In this document: one piece after another, positions 12,301 to 22,455 of the stretch
Layout: each line of letters begins with the position of its first letter
Position numbering within the stretch: the stretch's first letter is position 1
Assembly: GCA_947480335.1 (NCBI GenBank)
Contig: CANKCB010000014.1
Location: 1-50,293, forward strand
Source: Gammaproteobacteria bacterium
Lineage (GTDB): Bacteria; Pseudomonadota; Gammaproteobacteria; Eutrophobiales; Eutrophobiaceae
Direction of reading: 5' to 3'
DNA length: 50,293 nt
The notes under the pieces: generated by a model
The model's database searches: none
What the model was told of the DNA's origin: nothing
The model's input: the letters and a program-made list of their open reading frames with translations, nothing else
Position numbers and translations under genes: made by a program

Positions 12301-12771
12301 TTAAAGTTCTGAACTGACTTTGGCGAGTATGGCGTTATGGGCATTTTTATCCACTTCACGCATCAGGATCTGTTCAGCACCTGCCAGTGCGAGTATAGCT
12401 ACTTCCCGCTTCAGATTTTCCCTGGCCTGACTGCGCTCACGGTCAATTTCGGCCTTGGCGGCATGAATTAATCGGGCCGCCTCTGACTTGGCATTGGATT
12501 TGGATTCCTCCAAGATCTCGTCACCACGCTTCTGTGCCTGGTTGACGATATCGGCGGCATGGTGCTTGCCTTCATCGACCAGTTCAGCACGACGTCGCTC
12601 GGCATCGACCAGCGCCTGCTGGCCCTTGTCAGCTGCAGCCAGGCCGTCCGCAATTTTGGTCTCCCTGTCTTGCATCTGCTTTAACAGCAGCGGCCAGACA
12701 AATTTCATGGTAAACCAGACAAATACTGCGAACGAGATAATCTGCCCAATCAGGGTTGCATTAAAATTCAC
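12301..12771 (-). CDS. atpF: ATP synthase Fo subunit b (GTG start)
   Basis: 156 residues. An N-terminal membrane helix (IGQIISFAVFVWFTMKFVWP) is followed by a long charged coiled coil, as in the dimeric b stalk. The reading starts at GTG (12771), with AGAGGA eight bases upstream supporting this start; the residues MNFNATLIGQ match the family N-terminus. It sits between atpE and atpH. Confidence 0.96.
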   Translation of the reverse strand: MNFNATLIGQIISFAVFVWFTMKFVWPLLLKQMQDRETKIADGLAAADKGQQALVDAERRRAELVDEGKHHAADIVNQAQKRGDEILEESKSNAKSEAARLIHAAKAEIDRERSQARENLKREVAILALAGAEQILMREVDKNAHNAILAKVSSEL

Positions 12772-12822
12772 CTGCTTATTCCTCTTGTTCCGGGATGATA
12801 AATGGCAATTTTATGGTTACGC

Positions 12823-13098
<276 letters not shown>

Positions 13099-13124
13099 TT
13101 AAAGTTTAAATCTTGGTAAAAAAA

Positions 13125-14054
<930 letters not shown>

Positions 14055-14462
14055 TCAGGCTGAGCGACTCATTAATATCGAGTTTCCCCAAAGGTTTAAA
14101 ACCAGCATTACTATATATGTTGCGAACAATGCGGCCACATCCATTTCTTTCGTCCAGAAAAAAGCCATGGCAAATACAAGCACCGTTGCAAAAATCTTTA
14201 CTATTTCCCCAACATAAAACCAGCGTATGGCAAACTCTGCCGATACTGCAGCTGAATATCTGAATACGTATTTCGCAAAATAGGCATTCGGAACGATGTA
14301 GGCCAGTGCGCCGATTGCAACTGATCTGGCTGTTTCAACATCATCAAGCAGATAAATTACAATTACGGCAAGGACTGTAACCAGCGCTTCAATACCCAGC
14401 ATTTTATAGGCGGTGGACCTGTTTTTATCTGTATTGTCCTGCACCATAGCCGCCTGAGACAC
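14055..14462 (-). CDS. atpI: ATP synthase protein I
   Basis: 135 residues with four membrane helices, at the head of the atp operon, as expected for AtpI, an assembly factor for the c ring or an Mg-related accessory. The annotated start is GTG (14462). An ATG at 14447 (MVQDNTDKN), preceded by AGGCGG, is a plausible alternative start. Identification rests on position, size and hydrophobic pattern. Confidence 0.88.
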   Translation of the reverse strand: MSQAAMVQDNTDKNRSTAYKMLGIEALVTVLAVIVIYLLDDVETARSVAIGALAYIVPNAYFAKYVFRYSAAVSAEFAIRWFYVGEIVKIFATVLVFAMAFFWTKEMDVAALFATYIVMLVLNLWGNSILMSRSA

Positions 14463-14517
14463 GTTTTGATAAGCCTGTTTATTTTAATGCAGCGTACCCA
14501 ACCTGATCAGGGCTGCA

Positions 14518-14546
14518 AGTATAAATAGCTATGCCCGTTGAATCAA
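14518..14546 (-). promoter_or_regulatory. atp operon sigma-70 promoter
   Basis: The minus strand has a -35 TTGATT (14546-14541), a 17-nt spacer and a -10 TATACT (14523-14518). It lies about 55 bp upstream of atpI, in the only sizeable gap between parB and the atp genes, and would drive atpIBEFHAGDC. Confidence 0.7.
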
Positions 14547-14598
14547 TCGTTGCGACGCACAAAGTTTAATCATTTTTCAGTGGTGACTGGCATTGAAA

Positions 14599-15459
14599 TT
14601 ATTTGATACGAGACAAGATACCATCTAGCGCATCTACCGAGCTGTACTGGATTTCGAGCACGCCTTTGCCGGACTTATTGTGTTTGATCAGAACCGTCGT
14701 ACCCAAACGACCGGATAATTCATCCTGTAATCCGCGTATATTGGGATCAATTGCTGATTTACCGGCTTTTTTGGAGGTACTGCGGTTTTGTAACTTCCTG
14801 ACCAAGGCTTCAGTTTCCCGCACCGATAGTGCCTTGGCAACCACCTCTCTGGCCGCAACCAGTTGCAGATTATCCGGCAAGGACAACAACGCACGGGCAT
14901 GGCCCATTTCCAGCTTGCCCTCTTCCAGCATCTGTCTGACTGGCGCCGACAACTCCAGCAAACGTAACATATTGCTGATAGTGGAACGCGAACGACCCAC
15001 CGCCTCGGCAATCATGTCATGCGTCATATCAAATTCGTCCAGTAAACGTGACAATCCACGGGCCTCTTCCAGCGGACTTAAATCCTCACGCTGGATGTTT
15101 TCAATCAAGGCCATACTCATGGCCTGTTTGTCATCCAGCTTGCGAATCACCACAGGTACTTCGTGCAGGCCAGCCAACTGTGCTGCTCTCCAGCGCCTTT
15201 CGCCCGCTACAATTTCGTGCTTACCGTTAGATAATGGTCTGACCAGTATCGGCTGAACCACGCCCTGAGCCTTGATTGAGTTTGCTAACTCTTGCAGGGC
15301 ATCTTGATTAAATTCCATTCTGGGTTGATAGACACCACGCTGCAATAGATCTACCGGCAAGCTATGCAGCTCACGGCTCAACTCTTCGACGTTTCCGGCT
15401 GACTGCAATCCGAGCAACGCATCCAGCCCCTTGCCGAGTCCGCGTTTTTTAATAGTCAT
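14599..15459 (-). CDS. parB: Chromosome-partitioning protein ParB
   Basis: 286 residues from the ATG at 15459 (MTIKKRGLGKGLDALL, the standard ParB N-terminus). It contains the CTPase/ParB box (IVAGERRWRAAQLAG; IENIQREDLSPLEEA) and a helix-turn-helix around AEAVGRSRSTISNMLRLL. It binds parS centromere sites and loads SMC. It lies just after parA. I found no perfect parS palindrome (TGTTTCACGTGAAACA) in this window. Confidence 0.95.
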   Translation of the reverse strand: MTIKKRGLGKGLDALLGLQSAGNVEELSRELHSLPVDLLQRGVYQPRMEFNQDALQELANSIKAQGVVQPILVRPLSNGKHEIVAGERRWRAAQLAGLHEVPVVIRKLDDKQAMSMALIENIQREDLSPLEEARGLSRLLDEFDMTHDMIAEAVGRSRSTISNMLRLLELSAPVRQMLEEGKLEMGHARALLSLPDNLQLVAAREVVAKALSVRETEALVRKLQNRSTSKKAGKSAIDPNIRGLQDELSGRLGTTVLIKHNKSGKGVLEIQYSSVDALDGILSRIK

Positions 15460-15495
15460 AGTCAAAAATGATGGATAAGGAGTAAAAATACAAAA

Positions 15496-16269
15496 TCATG
15501 CGGCCTTGCCCTGTCGGTTTAGCATTTCGCCTGCAAGAGCAAGATACGCCAACGCTCCGCGAGAAGCGCGATCATAGGCAATGATGGGTAATCCATGGCT
15601 TGGAGCTTCCGCCAGGCGTACGTTTCTCGGAATGATTGTCCGGTATACCTTGTCACCAAAATGATCCAGTAACTGTGCCGAAACCTGAGTCGCCAGATTG
15701 TTGCGAGGGTCATACATCGTGCGCAACAGCCCTTCTACCTTCAACTCAGGATTCAGGTATTTGCGTATCTTTTCAATCGTGGCCAGCAAGGCGGTCAAGC
15801 CTTCCAAAGCATAGTATTCACACTGCATGGGAATAATCACCGAGGTAGCGGCAACCAGTGCATTCACGGTCAGCATATTCAATGACGGCGGGCAATCAAT
15901 AAACACAAAATCGTAATCAGCATCAACCACTTGCAGAGCCTGTTTCAGGCGCATCTCGCGCGCCAGCTCTTCCATCAAGCCGACCTCGGCACCGGTCAGA
16001 TCTGAATTGGCTGGCAACAGATCATATTTACATTCTTCCGAGTGCACGACAGATTCCCGGATAGTCTTATCGCCCATCAGTACATCATAGCTGCTTGAAC
16101 CCAACGCAGATTTATTAACGCCACTGCCCATGGTGGCATTGCCCTGAGGATCCAGATCCACCAACAGCACACGTCGACGTGTAGCCGCCATCGAAGCGGC
16201 CAAATTGACGCTGGTGGTCGTCTTGCCAACGCCACCTTTCTGGTTGGTAACTGCGATTACTTTTGACAT
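15496..16269 (-). CDS. parA: Chromosome-partitioning ATPase ParA (Soj)
   Basis: 257 residues from the ATG at 16269; a GTG lies one codon earlier. It has a deviant Walker A motif (NQKGGVGKTTTSVNLA) at the N-terminus, the Walker A' (LLVDLDPQGNATMG) and Walker B (FVFIDCPPSLN) regions. It acts with ParB in origin segregation. It lies between rsmG and parB in an apparent mnmG-rsmG-parA-parB operon. Confidence 0.96.
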   Translation of the reverse strand: MSKVIAVTNQKGGVGKTTTSVNLAASMAATRRRVLLVDLDPQGNATMGSGVNKSALGSSSYDVLMGDKTIRESVVHSEECKYDLLPANSDLTGAEVGLMEELAREMRLKQALQVVDADYDFVFIDCPPSLNMLTVNALVAATSVIIPMQCEYYALEGLTALLATIEKIRKYLNPELKVEGLLRTMYDPRNNLATQVSAQLLDHFGDKVYRTIIPRNVRLAEAPSHGLPIIAYDRASRGALAYLALAGEMLNRQGKAA

Positions 16270-16342
16270 CACGGGTTCATCACGTGCAGGTTAGGGGGTT
16301 TATTATGGCATAGATAACTTGCCAGATGTCACTCCCGGGGCA

Positions 16343-16960
16343 TTACTTCATAATAATAAGGTGTCTTTCCGAGTCCATACCGGGCACATCCAACCGGATA
16401 CTGTTTACCTCCACGCCGGTCAATTCTGTAATTTCAACCGCTGGATAGGCGCCTTTCATGGCCAGTAGATGTGCTCCATTTTCCCTTAAATGGGCTGTAA
16501 TACGGTAAAAACTCGAAAGTGTGCCCAAAGCGCGACTGACTACCGTGGAAAATAGCTGTTTTGGCCGGTAATCCTCAACGCGGCCAAGCGCCAGTTCGAT
16601 ATTGGCAGGTTTTAATTCAAGTAGAATATGCTGTAAAAACCGTATTTTCTTTGATTTGCTGTCCAGCAAAACCCAGTGTGTTTGTGGTCTGGCCAGAGCC
16701 AGAATCAAACCTGGCAAACCGGCACCAGTCCCCACATCCAGACAATGATTTCCATGCAAGTACGGCAATATCGACAAACTATCGAGCAAATGGTGAGTGA
16801 GCATCAGGGCTGGATCGGTAATCGCAGTCAGATTGTAAGCCGTATTCCATCGTGCCAGTTCCTGCATATACCATAGATAGGTTTCACACGGATGTGACGC
16901 TGGATCTTCCCCCAGAGCACGAAGACCCTTTACTAACGTGTCAGCGAGTGATTCAGACAA
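16343..16960 (-). CDS. rsmG: 16S rRNA (guanine527-N7)-methyltransferase
   Basis: 205 residues. The SAM-binding motif CLDVGTGAGLPGLILAL and the preceding NLTAITDPALMLTHHLLDSL are diagnostic of RsmG (GidB). It lies 6 bp downstream of mnmG, the conserved gidA-gidB order, so the two are probably cotranscribed. Confidence 0.96.
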   Translation of the reverse strand: MSESLADTLVKGLRALGEDPASHPCETYLWYMQELARWNTAYNLTAITDPALMLTHHLLDSLSILPYLHGNHCLDVGTGAGLPGLILALARPQTHWVLLDSKSKKIRFLQHILLELKPANIELALGRVEDYRPKQLFSTVVSRALGTLSSFYRITAHLRENGAHLLAMKGAYPAVEITELTGVEVNSIRLDVPGMDSERHLIIMK

Positions 16961-16966
16961 AACGGT

Positions 16967-18862
16967 TCAGGCCGTCTGCTGCAGGGCAAACGAACGTTTT
17001 TTCAGGTGTATTCTCAACAGCGAGATTGCCGCCGGGGTCATACCAGGAATTCTGGCTGCATGTCCCAGAGTGTAGGGTCTTTGCGTCATCAATTTCTGGG
17101 TCACTTCGTTGGACAAACCGCGTACCAATTTGTAATCCAGATCATCCGGCAAGCGCGTATCCTCATCACGTAGATTACGGTGAATTTCTTCCTCTTGGCG
17201 CACAATATAGCCGTGATATTTAGCCTGAATTTCGACTTGCTCGGTTACATCTGATGATAAAGCCAGGTCTTCAATACAGGGCAATTCCATCAATTTCTGG
17301 TAACTGATATCCGGTCGCTGCAATAGCTGCAACAAGCTGGCTTCCTTGGTCAAAGGCTGTCCCAGGGTGGCGGTCGCAATCTCATCTGAGAGATTGCCTG
17401 GGCCCAGCCAGATTTTCTCTAGGCGTTGCTGCTCCAGCAAAATCGCCTCCTGTTTGGCAGAAAAAACCTGCCAGCGATGGTCATTCACCAATTCAAGTTC
17501 ACGACCAATTGCCGTCAGTCGTAAATCGGCATTGTCTTCGCGCAATAACAGGCGGTACTCGGCTCGACTGGTAAACATACGATAGGGTTCCGTCGTGCCT
17601 CGTGTAATCAGGTCATCAATCAATACACCGATATAAGCCTGATCCCTTCGTGGACTCCAGGTGTCCAGATCCTTGGCCCTACGCGCGGCATTTAATCCCG
17701 CGATCAAACCTTGTGCCGCCGCTTCTTCATATCCGGTCGTACCGTTGATTTGACCGGCAAAGAACAATCCGGATATAAATTTAGTTTCCAGCCAGGGCAA
17801 TAAATCACGCGGATCAAAATAATCATACTCAATGGCATAACCGGGCCGCGTGATATGTGCATGCTCAAATCCGGGAATGGTTCGTACCAGATCAAACTGG
17901 ATATCAAATGGCAGGCTGGTTGAAATACCATTCGGATAAACTTCACTGGTATTCAAGCCTTCCGGTTCGATAAAGATCTGGTGCGAATCCTTGTCGGAAA
18001 AGCGCACCACCTTGTCCTCGATAGAGGGACAGTAACGCGGGCCAATGCCTTCAATCTGGCCGTTATACATCGGCGATCGGTGCAAGGCACTACGAATAAA
18101 ATCATGGGTACGCTGATTGGTATAGGTGATGTGGCAGCTAATCTGACGCGGATGTTCGTTGGACGAGCCCAGATACGAGAACACCGGTACTGGTACATCA
18201 CCCGGCTGTTCCTGCAACTTCGAATAATCAATAGTATTGCCATCAATTCGGGGAGGCGTACCGGTTTTCAGGCGCCCTACCCTGAATGGCATTTCACGCA
18301 AACGTGCGGCCAGTGCATTCGATGGCGGATCACCAGCGCGACCACCCTGATAGTTCGCATCACCGACATGAATCTTGCCAGCCAGAAATGTTCCGACCGT
18401 GAGCACAACAGTGGGTGCCAGAAAACGCAGACCAATCTGCGTTACCACACCCCGCACCGCGTCGCCTTCGACAATCAGATCATCAACTGCTTGCTGGAAC
18501 AGATGCAGGTTTTCCTGCGCTTCCAGAAAGGGGCGAACCACCGCTTTATATAAGGTACGATCAATCTGCGCACGAGTGGCACGAACGGCAGGCCCTTTAC
18601 GTGAATTCAGAATACGGAACTGGATGCCTGCACAATCCGCTGCGTGACCCATCAAGCCACCGAGCGCATCGATTTCCTTGACCAGATGACCCTTGCCTAT
18701 TCCACCAATTGCCGGGTTACAGGACATCTGTCCCAACGATTCGATACTCTGTGTTAACAGTAAGGTCTTTGCTCCCATACGCGCCGCCGCCAGCGCCGCC
18801 TCGGTACCGGCATGGCCGCCTCCGACGACGATAACATCGTATTGTTCAAGGTAATTGTGCAT
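16967..18862 (-). CDS. mnmG: tRNA uridine-5-carboxymethylaminomethyl synthesis enzyme MnmG (GidA)
   Basis: 631 residues from the ATG at 18862 ([19 protein letters not shown]), a length that matches E. coli MnmG (629). It has the FAD-binding [19 protein letters not shown], the GCNPAIGG-type motif ([20 protein letters not shown]) and a C-terminal helical region. With MnmE it modifies wobble U34 of tRNAs. The longer ORF start at 18901 adds 13 residues that look non-coding. It heads the mnmG-rsmG-parAB run. Confidence 0.96.
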   Translation of the reverse strand: MHNYLEQYDVIVVGGGHAGTEAALAAARMGAKTLLLTQSIESLGQMSCNPAIGGIGKGHLVKEIDALGGLMGHAADCAGIQFRILNSRKGPAVRATRAQIDRTLYKAVVRPFLEAQENLHLFQQAVDDLIVEGDAVRGVVTQIGLRFLAPTVVLTVGTFLAGKIHVGDANYQGGRAGDPPSNALAARLREMPFRVGRLKTGTPPRIDGNTIDYSKLQEQPGDVPVPVFSYLGSSNEHPRQISCHITYTNQRTHDFIRSALHRSPMYNGQIEGIGPRYCPSIEDKVVRFSDKDSHQIFIEPEGLNTSEVYPNGISTSLPFDIQFDLVRTIPGFEHAHITRPGYAIEYDYFDPRDLLPWLETKFISGLFFAGQINGTTGYEEAAAQGLIAGLNAARRAKDLDTWSPRRDQAYIGVLIDDLITRGTTEPYRMFTSRAEYRLLLREDNADLRLTAIGRELELVNDHRWQVFSAKQEAILLEQQRLEKIWLGPGNLSDEIATATLGQPLTKEASLLQLLQRPDISYQKLMELPCIEDLALSSDVTEQVEIQAKYHGYIVRQEEEIHRNLRDEDTRLPDDLDYKLVRGLSNEVTQKLMTQRPYTLGHAARIPGMTPAAISLLRIHLKKRSFALQQTA

Positions 18863-19129
18863 AGGGCGGGTATTGTAATCCCAAATTTCCAGCAAGTTCA
18901 CCGTAAAATGCTAAAAAAACGGCTCTTACTCAAAAAAACACAGGCTGTGTACTCAGTTTCACTCCCTTTGCTTATCACTCTAAGCAGCGCACAATATGAG
19001 ATATTATAAAATTCATAAACCTGTTCTAACCGGCGGGCAGAGATGTACAGAGTAAATGACATATCGGGATTGTTAACTGTTTCGTTCATCGCTGGAACCG
19101 GCAATGATTACCATCCAGAAGTGACCTTG

Positions 19130-19260
19130 GTGTCCAGAATAATTTCCATAGCCCTGTCAGTGTTTTTCGTAATCGCTATAGCGATACTTGGTACCACTAC
19201 TACGCAAGCACAAACCACCTGTACCGTCTATTGTCCCGATGGCAGCACGCCTAATGTGTC
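19130..19260 (+). pseudogene. Truncated secreted-protein gene (N-terminus only)
   Basis: On the plus strand a typical signal peptide (hydrophobic run SIALSVFFVIAIAILG, then a cleavage-like TQAQ) is followed by a Cys-containing mature start (TTCTVYCPDGSTPN). The frame then runs straight into the reverse strand of a sulP gene at about 19258. Only the first 40-45 residues remain. The start codon is uncertain: GTG 19130, GTG 19121 or ATG 19043 are in frame, none with a strong ribosome site. I do not recognise the family. Confidence 0.5.
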
Positions 19261-19970
19261 ATGGCAAATACCGGTAAGCCGAGCGGGATTCCTCCGTAGG
19301 CACTTCCGATGGTGACCACGCCATCAAAACGAAATACGACTTGCAGCAAGGTAATCACCAGTAACGCAATCATCGGTCCCGGCACACGATGTAGTCCGGG
19401 AATACGGGGAGAATAAATGACCAACAAAATTGATAACAAGGACAAACAGGTCGTAGTTACATGCAGATCCGGCAGTACCTGCAACAAATGCCAAAGCTTC
19501 TGGTAAAAAAGTTCACCCTGTACAGCGGGCAGACTAAAAAAGTTCTGCCATTGCCCCACCCAGATAATCACACCAATACCGGCGGTAAATCCGACTATGA
19601 CTGGGTCCGGTATATATTTGATAATTGTACCCATACGGGTCAGACCGAGTAATAGCAACATCACGCCGGCCATCATCGTCGCCAGTTGCAAACCGGCCAT
19701 ACCGTATTGTGCTGTGATACCTGACAGAATCACCACGAACGCACCGGTCGGCCCGGCTATCTGCAGGCGACTGCCGCCCAGACAGGTGACTATCAATCCG
19801 GCCACTATGGCAGTGTAGAGACCCTGCTCCGGTTTGGCACCGGAAGCAATTGCAAACGCCATTGCCAAAGGCAGGGCAACAATGCCCACAATCACTCCGG
19901 ATATGATATTCGGCAACCAATGCTTGCATTGAAACAGGCCAGCACGGTGGGCTTCAATCAGTGCGATCAT
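19251..19970 (-). pseudogene. SulP-family anion transporter, N-terminal fragment
   Basis: 239 residues, while SulP proteins usually have 500-600 with a C-terminal STAS domain. The retained part is a convincing N-terminal half: ISGVIVGIVALPLAMAFAIASG, the SulP signature region QIAGPTGAFVVIL, and several membrane helices up to IGSAYGGIPLGLPVFA. Homology ends abruptly at about 19260 and the frame stops three codons later. It is probably non-functional. SulP proteins carry sulfate, bicarbonate or other anions; the substrate here cannot be told. Confidence 0.8.
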
Positions 19971-20093
19971 GTTCTGAACCCTGTTCTATGCTGGATCATG
20001 GGATTTAAACGTCACACCACCCTATCAGGTTAACTCGAGAAAAAAGAAAAACAGCGGTTATTCTAGTCCTATCTAGCAGGCAACAACAGCGGT

Positions 20094-20636
20094 TCAGGAC
20101 TGTTTCAGTGTCTCGATAAAACTGTTCTTGGTTTCGACATAGTGCTTCCAGGAATAGTCTATATAGAACTTTTCTCGATCAGACAATTTACGCAACTGTT
20201 TTACTGGCGACCCCAGATACAGATAACCGCTCTCCAGACGTTTACCCATCGGCACGAGACTGCCCGCACCGACCATCACATGGTCTTCAATTACAGCTCC
20301 GTCCAGGATCGTCGATGACATCCCAATCAGGCACAGATTGCCGATGGTACAGGCATGTAACATTGCCTTGTGCCCCACTGTCACGCCTTCGCCGACGACG
20401 CAGGGCAATCCACCGGGTACATATTCGTTGCTACTGGCAATATGGATCACAGTACCGTCCTGCACATTGGTACCATCACCGATTTTAATCGCCTGATGAT
20501 CGCCGCGTGCCACCACCAGCGGCCATATGGAAACATCCTTGCCCAGTGTCACTTCACCGATGATCACAGCGGATTCATCCACATAGGCACTGTCTGCTAT
20601 AACCGGGGTTTTATCGAGAAATCGTCTGATGGACAT
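20094..20636 (-). CDS. Gamma-class carbonic anhydrase family protein (YrdA-like)
   Basis: 180 residues with a left-handed beta-helix of hexapeptide repeats. Three candidate metal-ligand histidines are present: VIHIAS, and VGHKAMLHACTIG with two. The C-terminal LESGYLYLGSPVKQLRKL is typical of the YrdA/PaaY group. Many members bind zinc or iron, but carbonic anhydrase activity is not proven for most. It stands alone between two decayed genes. Confidence 0.88.
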   Translation of the reverse strand: MSIRRFLDKTPVIADSAYVDESAVIIGEVTLGKDVSIWPLVVARGDHQAIKIGDGTNVQDGTVIHIASSNEYVPGGLPCVVGEGVTVGHKAMLHACTIGNLCLIGMSSTILDGAVIEDHVMVGAGSLVPMGKRLESGYLYLGSPVKQLRKLSDREKFYIDYSWKHYVETKNSFIETLKQS

Positions 20637-20697
20637 GGCTTACCTGCTGCAGAATTTATGTGCAAATATTGTCTGGTAACAGACTATAAAAATCCAG

Positions 20698-21288
20698 TCA
20701 TTTAACACTTCGCAGAGGTTCTGGATTAATCAGTGTCACTGAAGCTGGATACAACACACATAACTGCCGGTACATTTGTCTTCTGCTTTCATCATCCAGC
20801 CCCAACTGTAGATATCTCGGATGTGGAACAACCAGTCCTGCATCCTCTCCCATTGCATTGTGTCCATAACTTGACCAGGGATAATCAGCAGGGTGCTCGT
20901 TCAACCCGGCACGTAAGGGCGCGAGCTCAATATACCGGTAGTAAGTGAGCACATGTCGTTCCGTATCTACCGGCACCATGGAATAATGCAATTCAAGTTT
21001 GCTTTGTAAACGCCTGTAGGTAAAGTTACTGTATTGCTCAAATCCGCGCTCAAATTGTTCAATTGCATGAATGGCCGGAATACCCTGCTCACTACTGGCA
21101 AACAGTAAAATCTGGTTAGGCAATAATGCATACGCATGTAATTGACATCCATACTTGTCGACTGAGGTTTTCAGCTTGTTCAGACAAAAATGATAATCTG
21201 ACATCTCATTGAACAACGAAGTGCGATTATAATTTTTGATGGAGATGAATAGTGATTGTACCGATACAGCAATATCCGTTTGCCACAT
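20698..21288 (-). CDS. RAYT-like (REP-associated tyrosine transposase family) protein, nuclease motif lost
   Basis: 196 residues with the overall layout of the Y1 transposase family found as single chromosomal RAYT genes. Recognisable parts are DYHFCLNKLK, then LHAYALLPNQILLF, a helical middle, and YYRYIELAPLRAGLNEHPADYPWSSYGHNA. Family members have HAYVLMPNHVHLL at the second block, where the HxH pair binds the catalytic metal. Here both histidines are replaced (Gln59, Leu61). The motif around Tyr119 is kept. It is probably not an active nuclease but may still bind hairpin DNA or RNA. No terminal repeats flank the gene. Confidence 0.75.
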   Translation of the reverse strand: MWQTDIAVSVQSLFISIKNYNRTSLFNEMSDYHFCLNKLKTSVDKYGCQLHAYALLPNQILLFASSEQGIPAIHAIEQFERGFEQYSNFTYRRLQSKLELHYSMVPVDTERHVLTYYRYIELAPLRAGLNEHPADYPWSSYGHNAMGEDAGLVVPHPRYLQLGLDDESRRQMYRQLCVLYPASVTLINPEPLRSVK

Positions 21289-21337
21289 TTTTAATCCTCC
21301 CTGTATTGTTTAATATTAGTTCTCCGCTTCCTCACGT

Positions 21338-21968
21338 TTATTCAGGAACAATCACGTTTACCTTTTCACCCAGTATCCAGGGACCTATTACACTATTCAC
21401 ACAGGTAGGATCGCCTACGCCTGGTCGGCGATAAGTAACTACGTATTGATACATACCACCAAGTTCCTCACGTCCATGCGACCACATGGCGGCAGCTTGA
21501 ATAATGTCTGTCCCAGACGGAATATTAGTAAAATCAATCGTGGCGTTTGATTCAGCCCCTTGCAGAATAATCCTGCCTTGATTGGCCGGCTGCTCCCTGA
21601 AATCTATAAAAATCGCATAGACAGCAGTACCACAATCTCCAGCGACGTAGGGAAGGCGACTGACAATTCCCTGTTCGTGATACTTAAAACGCGTGCTGGC
21701 AATACCCCGCTCAACTCCCACCTGACCGTGCAAGGCATTAAACACCAGCGTGTAGGGCAACAGGCATGCGTTTGCAGGAACTGCTGATTGAAAGTCATTT
21801 CAGTGAAAGCGAAGTCCAGAATGTGCTCGAAGGGTTCTGTACGCGGCGGGTGGCCGTAACGGTAATCTCCTCGAGACCCTGGGCAAAACTGGGCGCGACC
21901 GGTAATGCAAACAGCCCGATCAACCCTGCCGAAGCGACGAGTGGGGCCAGTATACGAAAGTTCTTCAT
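21338..21968 (-). pseudogene. Secreted protein with TonB-receptor-like N-terminus, frameshifted
   Basis: The first frame (21968-21795, 57 codons) encodes a signal peptide (MKNFRILAPLVASAGLIGLF, ending PSFAQ) followed by GLEEITVTATRRVQNPSS, which resembles the plug start of TonB-dependent receptors. It stops at TGA. A frame shifted by one base continues for 153 codons from 21799 to 21338 with protein-like sequence (GDCGTAVYAIFIDF; GGMYQYVVTYRRPG). Removing one A from the AAA run at 21800-21798 would join them into about 209 residues. There is no beta-barrel, so this is not a receptor. The change may be a mutation or a sequencing error. The family is not recognised. Confidence 0.6.
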
Positions 21969-22043
21969 GCTTATACCCTCATTTTAAAAGAACCTCCGGT
22001 TGACCGGTCAGCCCATCTGTTTAAATTTATTTTTGGCTTGTAG

Positions 22044-22232
22044 TTATCCCTGACTTTTTTTCTGATCCGGGTTTAACCGTATCTTTTCTTTACGCTCTAT
22101 CTGGACGACCTTGCCGTCCTGGATGATGACCTCGACCGAACCAAACCGTATTGCCAGAATCGCTTTCGATATCTCTGCCAGCGCATCGTGATCGATATTC
22201 TATTGTGGTTCGTTTGTTCTCTGTTGAGTCAT
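22044..22232 (-). pseudogene. DUF2292 (YezD-like) small protein with in-frame amber stop
   Basis: From the ATG at 22232 the frame reads MTQQRTNEPQ, then TAG at 22202-22200, then 51 residues that match the DUF2292 pattern (ISKAILAIRFGSVEVIIQDG, KVVQIERKEKIRL) to a TAA at 22044. No ATG, GTG or TTG follows the amber codon before the conserved part, so the domain cannot easily be made without readthrough. In-frame ATGs also exist upstream (22268-22280). DUF2292 proteins are small, of unknown function, and in some bacteria lie near sulfur-assimilation genes. Confidence 0.65.
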
Positions 22233-22377
22233 GTTGGCTTTTACGTAGTGATAGATGACGGGGTGCATCATAATGACCATCTTAAATAACTAAAAAGAAT
22301 ATTTAATTATTTTAATATATCACTAAAGTATATATGGGGATTGATCGACCATTCAAAGCGGGGTCAATCGCTATCAA

Positions 22378-22398
22378 CCTGAGAATTTAGTCCTCAGG
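22378..22398. repeat. Inverted repeat upstream of the dehydrogenase gene
   Basis: CCTGAG, 9 nt, CTCAGG lies about 60 bp before the start of the downstream plus-strand gene, in an AT-rich region. It could be an operator or a weak hairpin; nothing more can be said. Confidence 0.3.
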
Positions 22399-22455
22399 CT
22401 TGTTGCTATACTGAGCGCCATTCTGCATAGCCACTCAAGATCAGGAGTATGACAA

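Noticed and set aside
14603-15256. Plus-strand open frame of 217 codons
   Set aside because: Antisense shadow of parB, which has clear domain motifs.
16262-16290. CACGTG core near the parA start as a parS site
   Set aside because: Only the central six bases match; the flanks do not fit the 16-bp parS palindrome.
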